Below are positions 42,897-53,983 of a DNA stretch of 64,000 nt, piece by piece. The DNA comes from Nothopassalora personata. Taxonomy: Eukaryota; Ascomycota; Dothideomycetes; Mycosphaerellales; Mycosphaerellaceae. Where the stretch lies: contig CM066295.1 of assembly GCA_033816765.1 (NCBI GenBank), positions 2,790,001-2,854,000 on the forward strand, in the 5' to 3' direction. The notes beneath the pieces are model-generated. The model did no database searches and was not told where the DNA came from. It saw only the letters and a list, made by a program, of their open reading frames with translations. Each line of letters opens with the position of its first letter. Positions within the stretch are counted from its first letter, which is position 1. The translations under genes were made by a program, and so were the position numbers.

Positions 42897-43667
42897 TCAG
42901 TTGTCGTCACGCAGTGACTCAGGCAAGAATGCCTGGTCGGCAGTGGTGGCGGCGGCGGCGGAGGCACGCATGCGGGTCTCCCCGGCACGCTTGTGCTTGT
43001 AGGCATTGAACTGCCTGATGGCCTATAGGAAGGGTCAGCCGAAGCACAGGGGACGCACTAGAGCCCTCCCCCGCGAGTAGCAGTCGACTCGCACGAGCGA
43101 AGCAGCGACTTACCTCCTTGATGTCGTTGCCCAGCTGGGCACACAGGCGGATCTGCTCCACCAGCTCCTGCTGCTGGAGGTCTGTGGGCGCCTGGCCCAT
43201 CATGGCCGTGAGGAAGTCGCGCTGGGACCGCGCGGCGCGCAGGCGGCTCACCAGCGAGGCGATGGCGTGGCTGGTGTTGGGCACGCAGCTGTGTTTGCTG
43301 CGCCTGCAGCGGCCACACTTCTTCAGGAGCTCGCCGGTGGTGACACTATCACAGTCATCGGCCTCGTCTAGCAAGTGGTTAGCATGCGAATCGCAGGCGA
43401 CGCGCGTGGAGACTTACCCCTGACGAAGTACGGGAGGCACCGCATGCACATGTTGATTCTCTGCGAGAGCTTGGTGGCTGGCGAGGGCGTTGGTGGCTGC
43501 GAGGGTGATGCTGGTCGCTTGCGACCACCAGGCGTTCTGGGTGCGTCGCGCACCAGAGCCGCCTGGCGGCGCTCGTCTTCTGCGGCGCTGGTGGTGCTGT
43601 CGCTGCTGGTGCTACTGGAGGAGGCGGAGCGGCCAGAGAATGGCGGCGAGGAGGGCACGGCAGACAT
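42897..43667 (-). CDS. Spliced antisense accessory gene of Gypsy-3, Zn2Cys6-like plus coiled coil
   Basis: Three exons (43667-43418, 43367-43114, 43022-42897) give 209 residues. Introns of 50 and 91 bp have GTAAGT donors, a GCTAAC branch site in the first, and TAG acceptors; both joins keep frame. The gene runs against gag-pol, starts about 300 bp inside the 3' LTR and ends 134 bp past the pol stop. The N-terminus is Ser/Pro-rich. The cysteines are C-x2-C-x11-C-x11-C-x2-C-x6-C, with a basic second half (CGRCRRSKHSC), followed by a helix with Leu/Gln heptads (about residues 125-168) and a basic Ala-rich tail. The layout is that of a small zinc-cluster DNA-binding protein. Because the introns are antisense to the element's genomic RNA, they would survive retrotransposition. 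The function is unknown. Confidence 0.75.
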
Positions 43668-43968
43668 GATGATGATGATGATGCTGGCGAGGCGCTTGCG
43701 ACGATGGTGCGGTGCGGGTGCGTGGTGGTGGTGTGGCGAAGGTGATGAGCTGGGGAGCGTGCTGAGAAAGGGCTGGGTTGGGCTGGAGTTTTATGCCCCT
43801 AACCAGCTGCGTCGGCATGGCAACCAAGCCTCACTCACCTACACCTACATGACGACACGCACGCAACCCGCATGTGGGCCGCATAGCAACTATGGTTCTG
43901 GAAGTACATAGGAGCCTCTACGTAGCAACTAGCGAGCTGAGGACAGCTCGCACGGGAGGGGAGGCAAT

Positions 43969-44165
43969 TGTAAGGGGCAGCCCAGTGGCTAACCCCTACA
44001 TGTGGCCTTGCATGTGACATGCGGTCGCGACCGGCTGCCAAGCCGCACGTGACACGCATGAGTACACCTTGCGACGCGCGATGCGTCTTGAACAAAAGGC
44101 AAGAATTAGTTCATCTACGACTGGCAGGTCGTGGGCGTGCTATACATTGCGACATCCCCTTAACA
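43969..44165 (+). repeat. Gypsy-3 3' LTR
   Basis: 197 bp, identical to 37440-37636. Followed by ACAAT. Confidence 0.95.
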
Positions 44166-44170
44166 ACAAT

Positions 44171-47100
44171 CCTCAATTCTACAAGCGCTAGGCAAGCAGA
44201 TACAAGGATCCTAAGGCCCTTAAACTTATAAAGGATCTTTAGTCTAACTCTAATAAAGACTAAAGAATAGAGGGAACGGATTCGAGACCTAGAGGATTAT
44301 ACGGACTACGCGCAATTAAGACCTAGGGAGTATACTCCTCTAACAACTTAGCGGAGGAGGACTCCTAGCTACTAGATAGGGGGTCTAACGTACATATAAT
44401 TAATGAACCTACGAAGGCCGAATTTACCCTAGAATCAATCCCTAAGGATACACTAGTCTACGTAGCGGCTACTACCCTTCGAGGAGTAGTTAAGGGTACC
44501 GTAAAGGTCCGTATCAAGTTACTAGATGGACACCTAGTTACCTTGAACCTTGAGAATACCCTCTATATTCTAGGATTTTACTGCAATATTATCTCACTCC
44601 CTTAAACGCGAAAGAAAGGTCTATTCTTAGACGAGCGTACAGATATTTAGTATAATAGAAACAATGCTAGGGTAGTAAAGGTCTATAGATTAGGGGATCT
44701 ACTATACCTAAATGTAGATACTCTAGCAAAAGGAGACCCTATAACAATCACTAAGTAGCCTATATCCGAAGATAGTACCCCACTTTCAGTTGCAGAGGCT
44801 CTAAAATGACAATTAAGGAGCGTAGTAATAGCTAGGAGCCGTATGCCCCTACCTACAGTACCGAGGACAATAAAGAACTACTATAAGGTCCTTAGACACC
44901 CTAGGCTAGAGCGTATAATGCACCTATAAGACGTAGTAAAGGGCATCAAGATTGTAGGATTAGAGGAACCACCTAAAACTAACGAGTGCGAATCTTGTGC
45001 CCTCTTAAAAGGACATAAGAGGATATCTCGAAGGTCTAGGATTAAGATACGACCTCCGTCGATACTTAAGGACATCTTAATTAACCTTATAGAATTCGAT
45101 GTAGGGTACAATAGGGATCGATATACCTTCTATACTAGCGATGAGGATATAGGACTTCAATTTAACTAGAATTTTCCTCGAAGAACCTAGGAGAACGTAA
45201 TAGAGGCATACCTAGAACTTATAAGGTTTATTCGATCCTTTGGAAGGTTACTTACCGTACTATATTTAGATAACGACAAGGCCTACGGGGTAGTATTCAA
45301 GTCTTAGCTGCTAAGAGACGGGGTTACTTAGAAACTAACTGCCCCCTATATACCCGCTTAGGACCTAGTAGAAATATCCGGAAAGCACTTAATTATTACT
45401 ACTAGGGCATTAACATTATTAGTAGGCCTACCTTTAAACCTATGGCCTAAGATCGTTACAACAGCTGCTTACCTTATAAATAGAACACTATCTAAGAAGT
45501 TAGGCTAGAGGACCCTATTTAAAGTAGCTACGGGCATTAAGCTAAGCCTTACTCACATCTACAAAATAGGTTCTAGGGCATACGCTTACAAGACGAATAA
45601 GAAAGAACGCCTACGCGCCCACAAAATAGATTCTCGATGCTACATCGGTTACTTAGTTAGATTTGAAGGTTATAACATCTACCGAATCTAGATACTATCC
45701 TATAGACAAGTTATAAGATCTAGGGATGTTACCTTTAATAAGAAGTTGAGGTACGAGGGCCTATACGACGTTAACCTCGGACTAGCTATTTAAGACAACG
45801 AGAGACTTCTATATAACGTAGAACCTCTAAGGCTAGCCTATAAGGGACAATTTGAGGAATTGCTATTAACAATTGACCTTTTGACTACCCCTTAAGCTCA
45901 GGGGGTAGGGGACAGCATACCTTAAGAAGAGGTAGATAAGGAAATCCCATATAATAATCCGATTAAAATAAGGGAATCGGAATTTAATTATTAATAGATA
46001 CACCCCTAAACTTTACAACCAGATCCGCAAATAGGTCCAGAAACCCAACTCTAGCTATTTAGACCATTCGTTCCTCTAGGGGATACATATAAGTTAAGAG
46101 GATTGATTAGACCTAGACCTAAAACTCTAGACTCTAAGGATATCTACGACACAATCTATTAGAACAAGAAACCGAGGTACGACGAAGAACGAGTACACTC
46201 GATTCTTGCTATTAAGAGGATTAAAGTCTTAGCTACTCTCTCGAAGGGACCTTAAGAGAGTAATACCTTAACTACATCGTCTAAAACAACCGGAATAGGG
46301 AACACACTACCCCCTAAACTAAAGCGATAGAAGGACCTTAACACACACCCTTATAGGGAAGCATTTAGGGCAGTAAGTGTTAAAGAATTTAAGAAGCAAT
46401 TTACGACAAACACCCTATCTTAGTGTAATAAGGTCGAAGTAGCAGGACACCCGATAACGTTAATAACTTAGGTATAGAAATATAAGCTTAACTAAAACGT
46501 AGAACTCCTAAAATGCAAGGCTCGAGTGTGCGCTCGAGGCGATTAAAAGGACGCTATAGGGGAAACCTACGTAGTAACCCTTTATATAAGACTCTTTAGG
46601 TATATAATAGCCCTAGTGGCCTATTTTAACCTTAAGACACTGCAGATGGACGCCGTAAACGCGTTTCTCAATGCCCCTGTGCTATCGCTAGTATACATGT
46701 ATACCCCTAAAGGATTCAAAAAGGAAGGAAAACTTCTAAGGTGCTATAAAGCCCTTTACGGATTTAAGGAGTCCCCTCTGCTATAGTATTTAGAGCTTAA
46801 AAACACCCTTAACGACCTCGGCCTATCTAAAGTTACGGACTGTCTCTTTATTAATAGGGAATTTTTAGTCCTAGTTTTCTTCTATATAGATAATATTTGC
46901 TTTACTTAGCCCTTAAAATCCGAATTAAGAGCTAAGGAGCTTATTTAAGAACTAACTAACAAATACGAGATAAAGGTGATAGGACCTATTAAATAGTTCT
47001 ACGGGATTCACATTACTCGCAATCGTTAATAGCGGATCCTTAAACTTAATTAGAAGGCCTATATCGAGAAGATTAGTTATCGCTACGGTATCTTAAGACC

Positions 47101-47880
47101 GGAGAAGAGGATTGAAACTCCCCTACTAGGGGGATATGTCGGCCTTAGAAATGAACTTTAGGCCACTACGGAAGAGATTAACGTTTACAGGTCCTAAGTA
47201 GGATCGGTGAACTTCGCAGTAGTGGAAACGCGCCCTAATATATCCTTTTTAGTCTCTCTTCTTTCTTAGCACCTAACCAACCCTATAAAGGAGGCTCTTA
47301 GGGTAGTGAGACACTTAATTCAATACCTTCTCTATACTACGGATTATTCGATTAAGTACTACGGCCTACCTAAACCCTCGGACTTAACGCTACTAGAATT
47401 CTATAGGGCCTTAGATGCCTTATTTGCCGACGACAAGGAAACTCGTAGATTAAGTAAGGTCTTTGTCTTTTTCCTTTTTAAGGGGATCATCGACTAGAGA
47501 GCAGTTAAGTAGGGAATAGTTACAAAATCAAGCACTAAATTAGAGCTGTATGCCCTTAGTTACGCCGCCTTAGAGGTCCTATAGTAGGATAGGCTCTTTA
47601 GTGCAGTTACCCTTAAATTAGAGAATCGGATACTTCTATACTGTAATAACTAGCAGACTATAAGGATTGTCAAAACCCTAAATGGTAGAATTAATACTAA
47701 GATAAGGCATGTAGACGTCTAACAATACTAGCTTAGGGAACAGTACTAAGTAGGACGTCTTGAAATTAGCTAGATAAGGACATAGGAGATAGCCGCGGAC
47801 GGTCTAACTAAGGTCCTAACTCCTTAATAGCACTAGCGGTTTGTTAATTACCTCAATTTGGGAGATTAGCAAATAGGTAT
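44171..47880 (+). pseudogene. Copia pol remnant (PR-IN-RT-RH)
   Basis: After the end of gag come a protease-like LLDRGSNVHIIN (about 44365), a GAG-pre-integrase finger with CESCALLKGHKR (about 44990) and integrase core pieces with VLYLDNDKAYG and LINRTLSKKLG. Reverse transcriptase follows with TLQMDAVNAFLNAPV and FFYIDNICF (about 46885). RNase H has IVTKSSTKLELYALSYAALE near 47520. Integrase before reverse transcriptase is diagnostic of Ty1/Copia. Dozens of TAG/TAA stops at Gln/Trp positions show RIP inactivation; the frames are otherwise well kept. Confidence 0.85.
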
Positions 47881-48274
47881 ACCCTCGCTTCAATAGCTAG
47901 GGGGTGCTATCTTCACTTTACTTCTAAAATAAACACTCGCAATTTATTTAGCTAGGGGCTAAGGACACCCTACCTTTATAACTAGAGAGGACTAAAGGAC
48001 TTCTAAGAATAATATGAGGCTTACAACTCGTAGCAAAGCTCACCTAACGGTCACACGTACTTATAACGCAATAACCTTACATGCTTAGCGCGAATATAGC
48101 CTATATCTGATTTCTTAATCCTTCTAGCAACCCTCTTTTTTTTACAATCCACTTCGTACCGCCGTTAATCTCCTTACTAGGTAGCCCCTTAGCTTAGTTA
48201 GTCACCCTTTAACCACTATACTAGGGTACGACTACATCCTAGAACACTAGAACACAAGCATTAGAACCCTTAAA
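47881..48274 (+). other. Copia spacer between RNase H and the 3' ORF
   Basis: About 390 bp of AT-rich Copia sequence with no frame that I can follow. It could contain a promoter, splice acceptor or leader for the 3' ORF. Confidence 0.4.
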
Positions 48275-49102
48275 ATGGAGCCTATTTTAGAAGTTGAGAC
48301 ACCTACACTACTTGATTTAGGTCTAGTCGAGCCTAAGAACGCGCTACCTCCACTAATCACACCTAAAGAAGAACCCTCAAACCCTAGAAACAAGTCCTCT
48401 ATGTCTATTAAAGAATTCTAACGACTCCTTAAGGCGAGCTAGGAGATAGGCTACGAGTCCGATACTAAGCCGTATAGTGGCCTAAGAAAGAAGTACGGGG
48501 TAAAGAAGACCCCTATAAAAGAGGTATTAGAGGACAAGCAAAAGGCTTAGAATAAGGCGCATAAGGACTCTAAGTAGAAGAGCCAAATCCGAAACTACGT
48601 CTATAGGTCACTTAGTACCCTCGCTAAAGGACGAAAACCTCGCCTCTCTAAATTTAACCTTAGAGAGAAAAATAAGGCCTTTGAGCCTATCCTTGGACTT
48701 ATTAAGCAATTCTTAGGCATCCGTAGCGACCTTAGTTACGATTCTAGGGTAGAAATTAGCAAGCAGTCCCTAGATTAGTATAAGAGTACTACTCTAGGAA
48801 ATAAGGATCATGTACCTACCTACAACATTAATAACCTTACTAAGCTGCTTTAGGGTATTCAATAGAGCATAATCAAGTCTACTCTAAAGAAGGGAATAGC
48901 CTCTAAGAAGAGAGAGGCACCCTAAGACGAAGAAACTAATAAAGAGGAAACCCCGAAAAAGAAGATAAAGAGTACTCTTACTAGTTAGGAGGGAGTTATC
49001 GAAGACCTTATCTATAAAGTTAAGGATAACATAAACAAGGTTATAAAGGATATAAAGGTCCTTAGCGCTAAGATCACTCTACTTAGTTCCTATATAGAGT
49101 GA
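48275..49102 (+). pseudogene. Extra 3' ORF of the Copia element, unknown product
   Basis: One frame of 276 codons runs from ATG at 48275 to a natural TGA at 49100-49102. Its only in-frame stops are TAA/TAG explained by RIP. It lies downstream of RNase H, in sense, and ends 7 nt before the 3' LTR. The product is acidic at the start, then very Lys-rich, with basic stretches near the middle (STLAKGRKPRLSKFNLREK) and a likely C-terminal helix. It has no Cys cluster, signal peptide or transmembrane helix, so an envelope role is unlikely. I do not recognise a family; a nucleic-acid-binding protein is a guess. Confidence 0.65.
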
Positions 49103-49109
49103 GGGGGTG

Positions 49110-49358
49110 TGTAAAGCGCTAGGATAATGCATAGGCAGCAGGTTTTAAGGGTGACATAACCTGATTAAGTATAGTAATTACTTGTTCTTAGGAAATGAGA
49201 TTAGGCACCTAAATTACAGGGATTAAGGGCCTCTTATTAAAAGAAGACTTATATAAGCACCTTAAGGGTGCCACTACTTGTAATAAACATGGTTTTTCAT
49301 ACCCTGATTTCCAGACTTAATACCCTAGTTCCAAACTTCCATCTCCACTAGTTTCACA
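49110..49358 (+). repeat. Copia 3' LTR
   Basis: 249 bp, TGTAAAGCG to TTTCACA, partner of 25978-26226, followed by GGATA. Confidence 0.93.
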
Positions 49359-49363
49359 GGATA

Positions 49364-51574
49364 CGAGGGGGGGGGGTTTGAGTTTTCATGCACGTACGGG
49401 TTCGGCCGACAGGGATCATAGCGGTCGAGGCCTTCTGTCCGGACCACACTTGCAGTAGACTATCCCACCTCGTTCCTCTTGTTGGAGCTTAGTTGTACAG
49501 CTTACTGAGACCGCTTATAGGTTCACGCCACGTCTCACGCCATGCCGGATATACTGTACGTCCGTCAGACCGCCGCTACATAATATATAGCGAAAGTAGC
49601 ACGATTTCGGTCAAATTTTGGTGATGGCCTCAGTAAGATTTAGCTTCCGGATTGCCCGCCAATTTGGCGACCCACTGTGCGCGACCCACTGTGCTACAGT
49701 ATGTAGGGCTATCGGCAGCCCCCATGTTTGACTACCGGCAGCCCCCAATCTGACTAATCAAGCAAATCCCATTCAAGAGTAAATAGAATCCTATCAAATG
49801 GTGAGTACCCGGCCCTCAGCCGTCCGCTGCACCTGGGTCCTCCCACGAGATCCTCCCTCTATCCAGGGGCCGGGCCCTCCTCCCGTGGGCCCCTTGGAAG
49901 ATGCTACAGTATTAGCCCTCGCTGGGCGAGCATGCGCATTTATAGTGCTGGAGAGCTAATCAGCTTTTGTTACGAGACCGAAACATTTTAGAGCTGACAT
50001 TAGGAGCGCTATTCGAACGACGACGGCAATTTTGCGAAAGCGTTTGTGGAGCTACGTGGAAGAAGTAGCAATAGCGCTCCCCAACCAGTATGTACACACG
50101 GATCCACATCCCGATCGCAACGATGCCTACAGGATCACACAAGCCGTGGACTGAGGAGCACTTCTGATCAACTCTTTCCCCCCAAACGCCAGTGCTCCCG
50201 ATCAATATCTCCCTTTTTCAGCAGATTCCAGCAGAAATGCTGCCGGCAGTGTTCGCCCTATCGCCTGCTTCGCCCGCCCGCCTGTTCTTCGACGCCTTCC
50301 GCGCGCAGACTGGTTAGAAGCGTGGCACAGACGGACCAAGCTGTCGCCTACGAACGACACGATACGTTGCCTGCGCGCGCGACTTCGGCGGGGATCTATC
50401 GATGGCTGAACGATCGTCAAGCAGATCATCATAATGGCACGTGGATTGCTTTGTCGGTGGTTCCCAGCTTGGAAGGTCAACCTCGTTGCTTTGGGAGTTG
50501 CTGACAAACACTAGATCGTAGATTTCGAGGCGAATTTCGGCAGCGAGCTTGTCGAGTAGCGCACAGGTACTCGTGGTTTCTGAAGCCATCTTTAGGCTAT
50601 GCAGGTTGTGTCGTAGACGACGAATCTCTCTGTTTGTCGCTGTCTGGACTCTATGGAACTGAGCGGGCCGTGACAAGACGTGGTGTAGAGCAGGAGAATG
50701 CAGAAAAGCAGTCGAGGTAGAGAGTCGAGAAGCTCGGAAAAAAACGTGCACCGGTCGCTTGATCACATGCTCGAGTTTGAAAAGCCCGACAGTCGTCCGC
50801 TCGATGTCTCGTTCTCCCTCGAAGCAAAGCTGTGGCTCTCATATCCTTCGCGACGTGTCTTCGAAGACTGCCAGGCTTCACAGGTCCGCTGTACCGATTA
50901 TGAATCGGGTCTGCTACTTTGACGTAAGCCCAATCCTCGTGAACTGCATCGCGTCCTGGATGATATATGCCCAGCTCAACAATGCTCGCCTAGAGGCTGC
51001 ACTGCGTCCATCCTGTTCGTCTGTACCTTTCCTACGGTCCCTCCATGCTCATCGTTGGTATACAGAGGTCCACTTCGAGACCACGTATCACGTTGACGAT
51101 GCGGTCTGTTTGATCGAATCTAAAAGAAGAGAAAGTCGAGTTGACAATTGCCTGATGCGAGACTGGATAGAACAGAGGAAAGAAAAGTCCATCAGAAGGG
51201 GCGTCCGCTCGACACCAAGGATATGGTCACTCAGTGCATACTGAGTCTCTGCCAAAGCTTCACGGCTCTCGCAACAAGCCTTGTACCTGGACACAGATGG
51301 CTACTTCTCGCCTGCTTTCCAAAATCTCGTCCAATTCATCTCTCGACCAAGTCCCATAGGGAAACCACAACAGGTGCGCATGCTCGATTGTATGTAAAAA
51401 CTATCTATCCAGTTACGTGGGGAAAAGCCATTCTCTGACCTCCTCGAGTGTGCAATAGCTCGAATGATGTTTTGCACGTTACAGAACCCCAGATGCCCTG
51501 ATTGAAGATCTAAAAACTATTCAATGCCCAAAGCAGGTCCAACAGCGTTTCAATATCTTCCTTCCCGTCGCTTG
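49364..51574. other. Region right of the nest, decayed frames only
   Basis: It begins with a 10-G run and TTTGAGTTTTC, then mixed sequence with two close copies of CGGCAGCCCCCA (about 49701-49755). A minus-strand frame from an ATG near 50589 contains LLDKLAAEIRLEIYDLVF, the opening of a fungal F-box-like/2EXR-type protein, but it decays after about 70 codons. Other frames lack domains. I see no intact gene. Confidence 0.4.
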
Positions 51575-52180
51575 TTAGGTCTCGCAAGTCAGCAGTCTGA
51601 TGGCCATGCACCCCATTAGAGTTTTCATGAGAGGTAAGTTGGCTCTGCTCTTGATTGACAAGTCTCCCACGTGCTTTGCCAATGTATCCTGCCACCACTT
51701 CCTTTGAGAAGCAGCCATGACATGTGCCGTGACGAGCCCATTCGAAATTTGTACAATGTACGATTCGTATGTATGCCGCGGTTCTGCGAAAGTGCAACAC
51801 CTCCCACGTACTCTATGGTCCAGCAGTCTGAAGATGTACATCCTGTCTGGGTCGCTGGCCATCGTCATCGGCTTCCGAAGGGTTAGATCAGCCACATGGC
51901 TAACGTCGCACGCCGAGGGTAAAGCGGCCAAGTCGGCCTGAGAAGGCTTGGATTGTCGCTGGTTGACGACGAGGGCGCTTCTGGTCCAGAACTCGCGATA
52001 GGCTGTGGTATAAGTCGCATGAGCTTCGTTGTAGATATCTTGGCATTGTTGAAGCCGCGCAGTATTCGGCAGCTTGGTGTTTGAGCAAGTGAATCTGCCT
52101 GATCCTGGGGTTTGGACAAGACGATCTCGTAGATCTCGAGGCGCAGCTTGTCGAATTATGTGCAGCTAGCACCCGATTTC
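51575..52180 (-). pseudogene. Decayed 2EXR/F-box-like family gene
   Basis: Minus-strand pieces in different frames line up as one protein: FDKLRLEIYEIVLSKP near 52150, then a piece with DIYNEAHATYTTAYREFW near 52050-52000, then 51931-51575, which is open for 118 codons. The opening motif (DKLxxEIRLEIYxxV) is the one seen near 50550 and is typical of large, poorly characterised fungal families. A stop codon and a frame change separate the pieces. A working gene would need unusual splicing. Confidence 0.4.
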
Positions 52181-52962
52181 ACAGCCATGCCGGCTCGGGG
52201 TCGATTGCTCGAGGTATCGGAGTTTGTGTAAACGGGGATTTCGAGGTCAAGGGAAGAAATGTTGCTTCGAGGAATAAGGGTCAAGGCGATGGCACTGGGG
52301 CTCATCAGTAGTGGTAGGCTTGTGGGTTTTCGGCGGAAATTTCCCACAAAGTGTGCTTGGACATTCGCATGCCTGCAAATGCCTCTAAGAATAGCTCATT
52401 TCTTGGCGTTCACGTGCTTCATATGATCAATCTCACGTATGCCTTTCTTGCCCATGTCGGTCCTCGTATCTTTATAGATCGATCAGAGAGACTCGTGCAT
52501 GCGCTGGCTCGAGTAGTCTCCAGCAAAAAATGCCCACCTTCCTGGAGTGCTAATGAAGCGCTAAGGAACTCCGGCGCAAATCCTATCGACATCCTTGAGG
52601 GAATTCGGCCCTTCGGAATCGACATCGTCGCTATCAATATCCACGGCAACTCACCTCATCAAGATTATGCGCAGCTTCCAGCGCACAGATGTTCTGCCGC
52701 AAGCGAACATAATGGTCGTGAGCGATATCAAGCCGCCATGAGCTGGCATGAAGCCGAGTACGCGGATCATGACCTGACTCTGGACCTCTGTAAATTCTCA
52801 CCCTCTCATCAAGACACCAACACTTAATTAATCATCTTTGGCTCCCAGGATGTCACCCGGCCACCAGATAATTCTCAATGTTCTCCGGAGAGCCTCTAAT
52901 CTCTCAACATTGAACAAGCCAGCTGCCCTCTCCTTCAGTCCGAATACAAGCCGCCACATAGC
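52181..52962. other. No supported gene
   Basis: Frames on both strands up to 158 codons overlap one another and lack recognisable domains. They may be further decayed parts of the neighbouring pseudogenes. Confidence 0.35.
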
Positions 52963-53606
52963 CTACACAAAAAAACCCTCCACGTCTTCCAGATCATCGG
53001 GGTCCGCGAGACGCGGGTCTTTGCTATGCATCGGGACTGCGAGATACTCTAAAAAGATCGTGCGCAATGGTGAGCTTCCAGAAGTCGCCTCGAACGCGCA
53101 GCCGATAGTCTCGGTCGAGATAGTGTTCGACGGCATGAAGTCGATGAAGATGGCGCATGTCTTGTCGTGGAGGTCGCTCATCCCGAATTTCTCGCCGGAG
53201 CACGAGCATTTGATCGCGATTTCTGCTGATTTTGAGGCGTCGTACGGGCTGGGGAGCATCGAGTCTGGAGGTTCTTTGCGAAGAATGTAGTAGATCCTTG
53301 TGGATGATGTAGTACAGCGCGGTCCGAACTTCTGGGCCAGCCATGCGGGTAGTCAATGTCCAAGATCTTCTTACCCAGGCTGGAGCCGTTAGGGTTGGCG
53401 CCCGCAGTCTTGGCTAGTTCTGGAGCTGCATGCTTGAGCGTAAGGTAAGACACGCGAGATGATATGACGTTTCCGGTCGGGTCCCTCAGTATGATGCTCA
53501 CGAAGACATCGTCCTTGGTTCCGCTATTACAGGTCAGTTGTGCGAATGCGAACAGAAAGCTCGACTGTCTGTCATACGCTTCGAATGTGTCCCAGCTTGG
53601 AGCCAT
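52963..53606 (-). pseudogene. Hypothetical protein remnant with a frame change
   Basis: From the ATG at 53606 the frame reads as protein for about 90-110 codons (MAPSWDTFEAYDRQSSFLFA, then VSIILRDPTGNVISSRVSYL). The C-terminal half makes sense only in another frame (KCSCSGEKFGMSDLHDKTCA to LEDVEGFFV, stop at 52963). No GT-AG intron of normal size joins the two, so a frameshift near 53280-53340 is likely. I do not recognise the family. Confidence 0.4.
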
Positions 53607-53983
53607 GATGGTGCTGGGATTGTCCGGTATCCTTGAACGGCGGCTGTCCTATGTAATAGAGCTGAGCCTTTTGGGGATTGATGACAGATGTTGCTACCGT
53701 TGACGCTTTGGTGCGAGTGGTGCTGTCCTCGGTGCGTTGTTCGTCGGTGGTTATGGTGATAGCAGTACCACACGGGCTGGACTCAGTGGTAAGTGTGCAG
53801 TACCACTTATATGGTGGTGTTCGTATGGGTGGTAGATGACACTATAGTCTGGTGGTCAGCAAGGTGCTAGTTGTTGGTCGTGTTCAAGAGCAGAGTACGG
53901 TCATGAAGCTGGCGCTGAAGGAAGATCTGTTATCATCGGTGCACTTGCACGTGCTATAGCACAAGCTTGCGCTCACTTCAAAT
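53607..53983. other. Intergenic, syf1 downstream
   Basis: This stretch holds the 3' region of syf1 and upstream sequence of the remnant on its left. It contains a GTGGT/TGGTG-rich patch at about 53730-53880. No gene is seen. Confidence 0.45.

Larger units (their letters stand above)
37440..44165 (+). mobile_element. Gypsy-3: recent Ty3/Gypsy chromovirus-type element
   Basis: LTRs of 197 bp (37440-37636 and 43969-44165) start TGTAAGGGG and end CCTTAACA and are identical over their whole length. The target duplication is ACAAT (37435-37439, 44166-44170). Inside lie gag, an overlapping pol with chromodomain, and a spliced gene on the opposite strand next to the 3' LTR. There is no RIP damage; the only break is a frameshift at a 10-G run in pol. 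Identical LTRs and clean coding show very recent insertion into the older Copia element. Confidence 0.95.
25978..49358 (+). mobile_element. Ty1/Copia LTR retrotransposon, RIP-degraded, split by nested insertions
   Basis: Two 249 bp LTRs (25978-26226 and 49110-49358) begin TGTAAAGCG and end CACA, or TATA in the RIP-altered copy. They are flanked by the 5 bp duplication GGATA (25973-25977 and 49359-49363). Removing the two large inserts (27222-37007 and 37440-44165, each with its 5 bp duplication) leaves about 6.9 kb. The order gag, protease, integrase, reverse transcriptase, RNase H is Copia order. A further ORF lies before the 3' LTR, and a purine tract (GAGGGGG) stands just before the 3' LTR. 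Nearly every Gln and Trp codon has become TAG or TAA, as expected from RIP on both strands. This is the oldest element of the nest. Confidence 0.92.

Noticed and set aside
27631..49102. Possible alternative genetic code with TAG for Gln/Trp in the transposons
   Set aside because: Stops sit only where CAG, CAA or TGG are expected and the rest shows C-to-T and G-to-A bias; RIP explains it, and host genes and young elements use the standard code.
49689..49910. Possible MITE bounded by GCTACAGTAT copies with internal CGGCAGCCCCC repeats
   Set aside because: No convincing terminal inverted repeats or TA target duplication could be defined.
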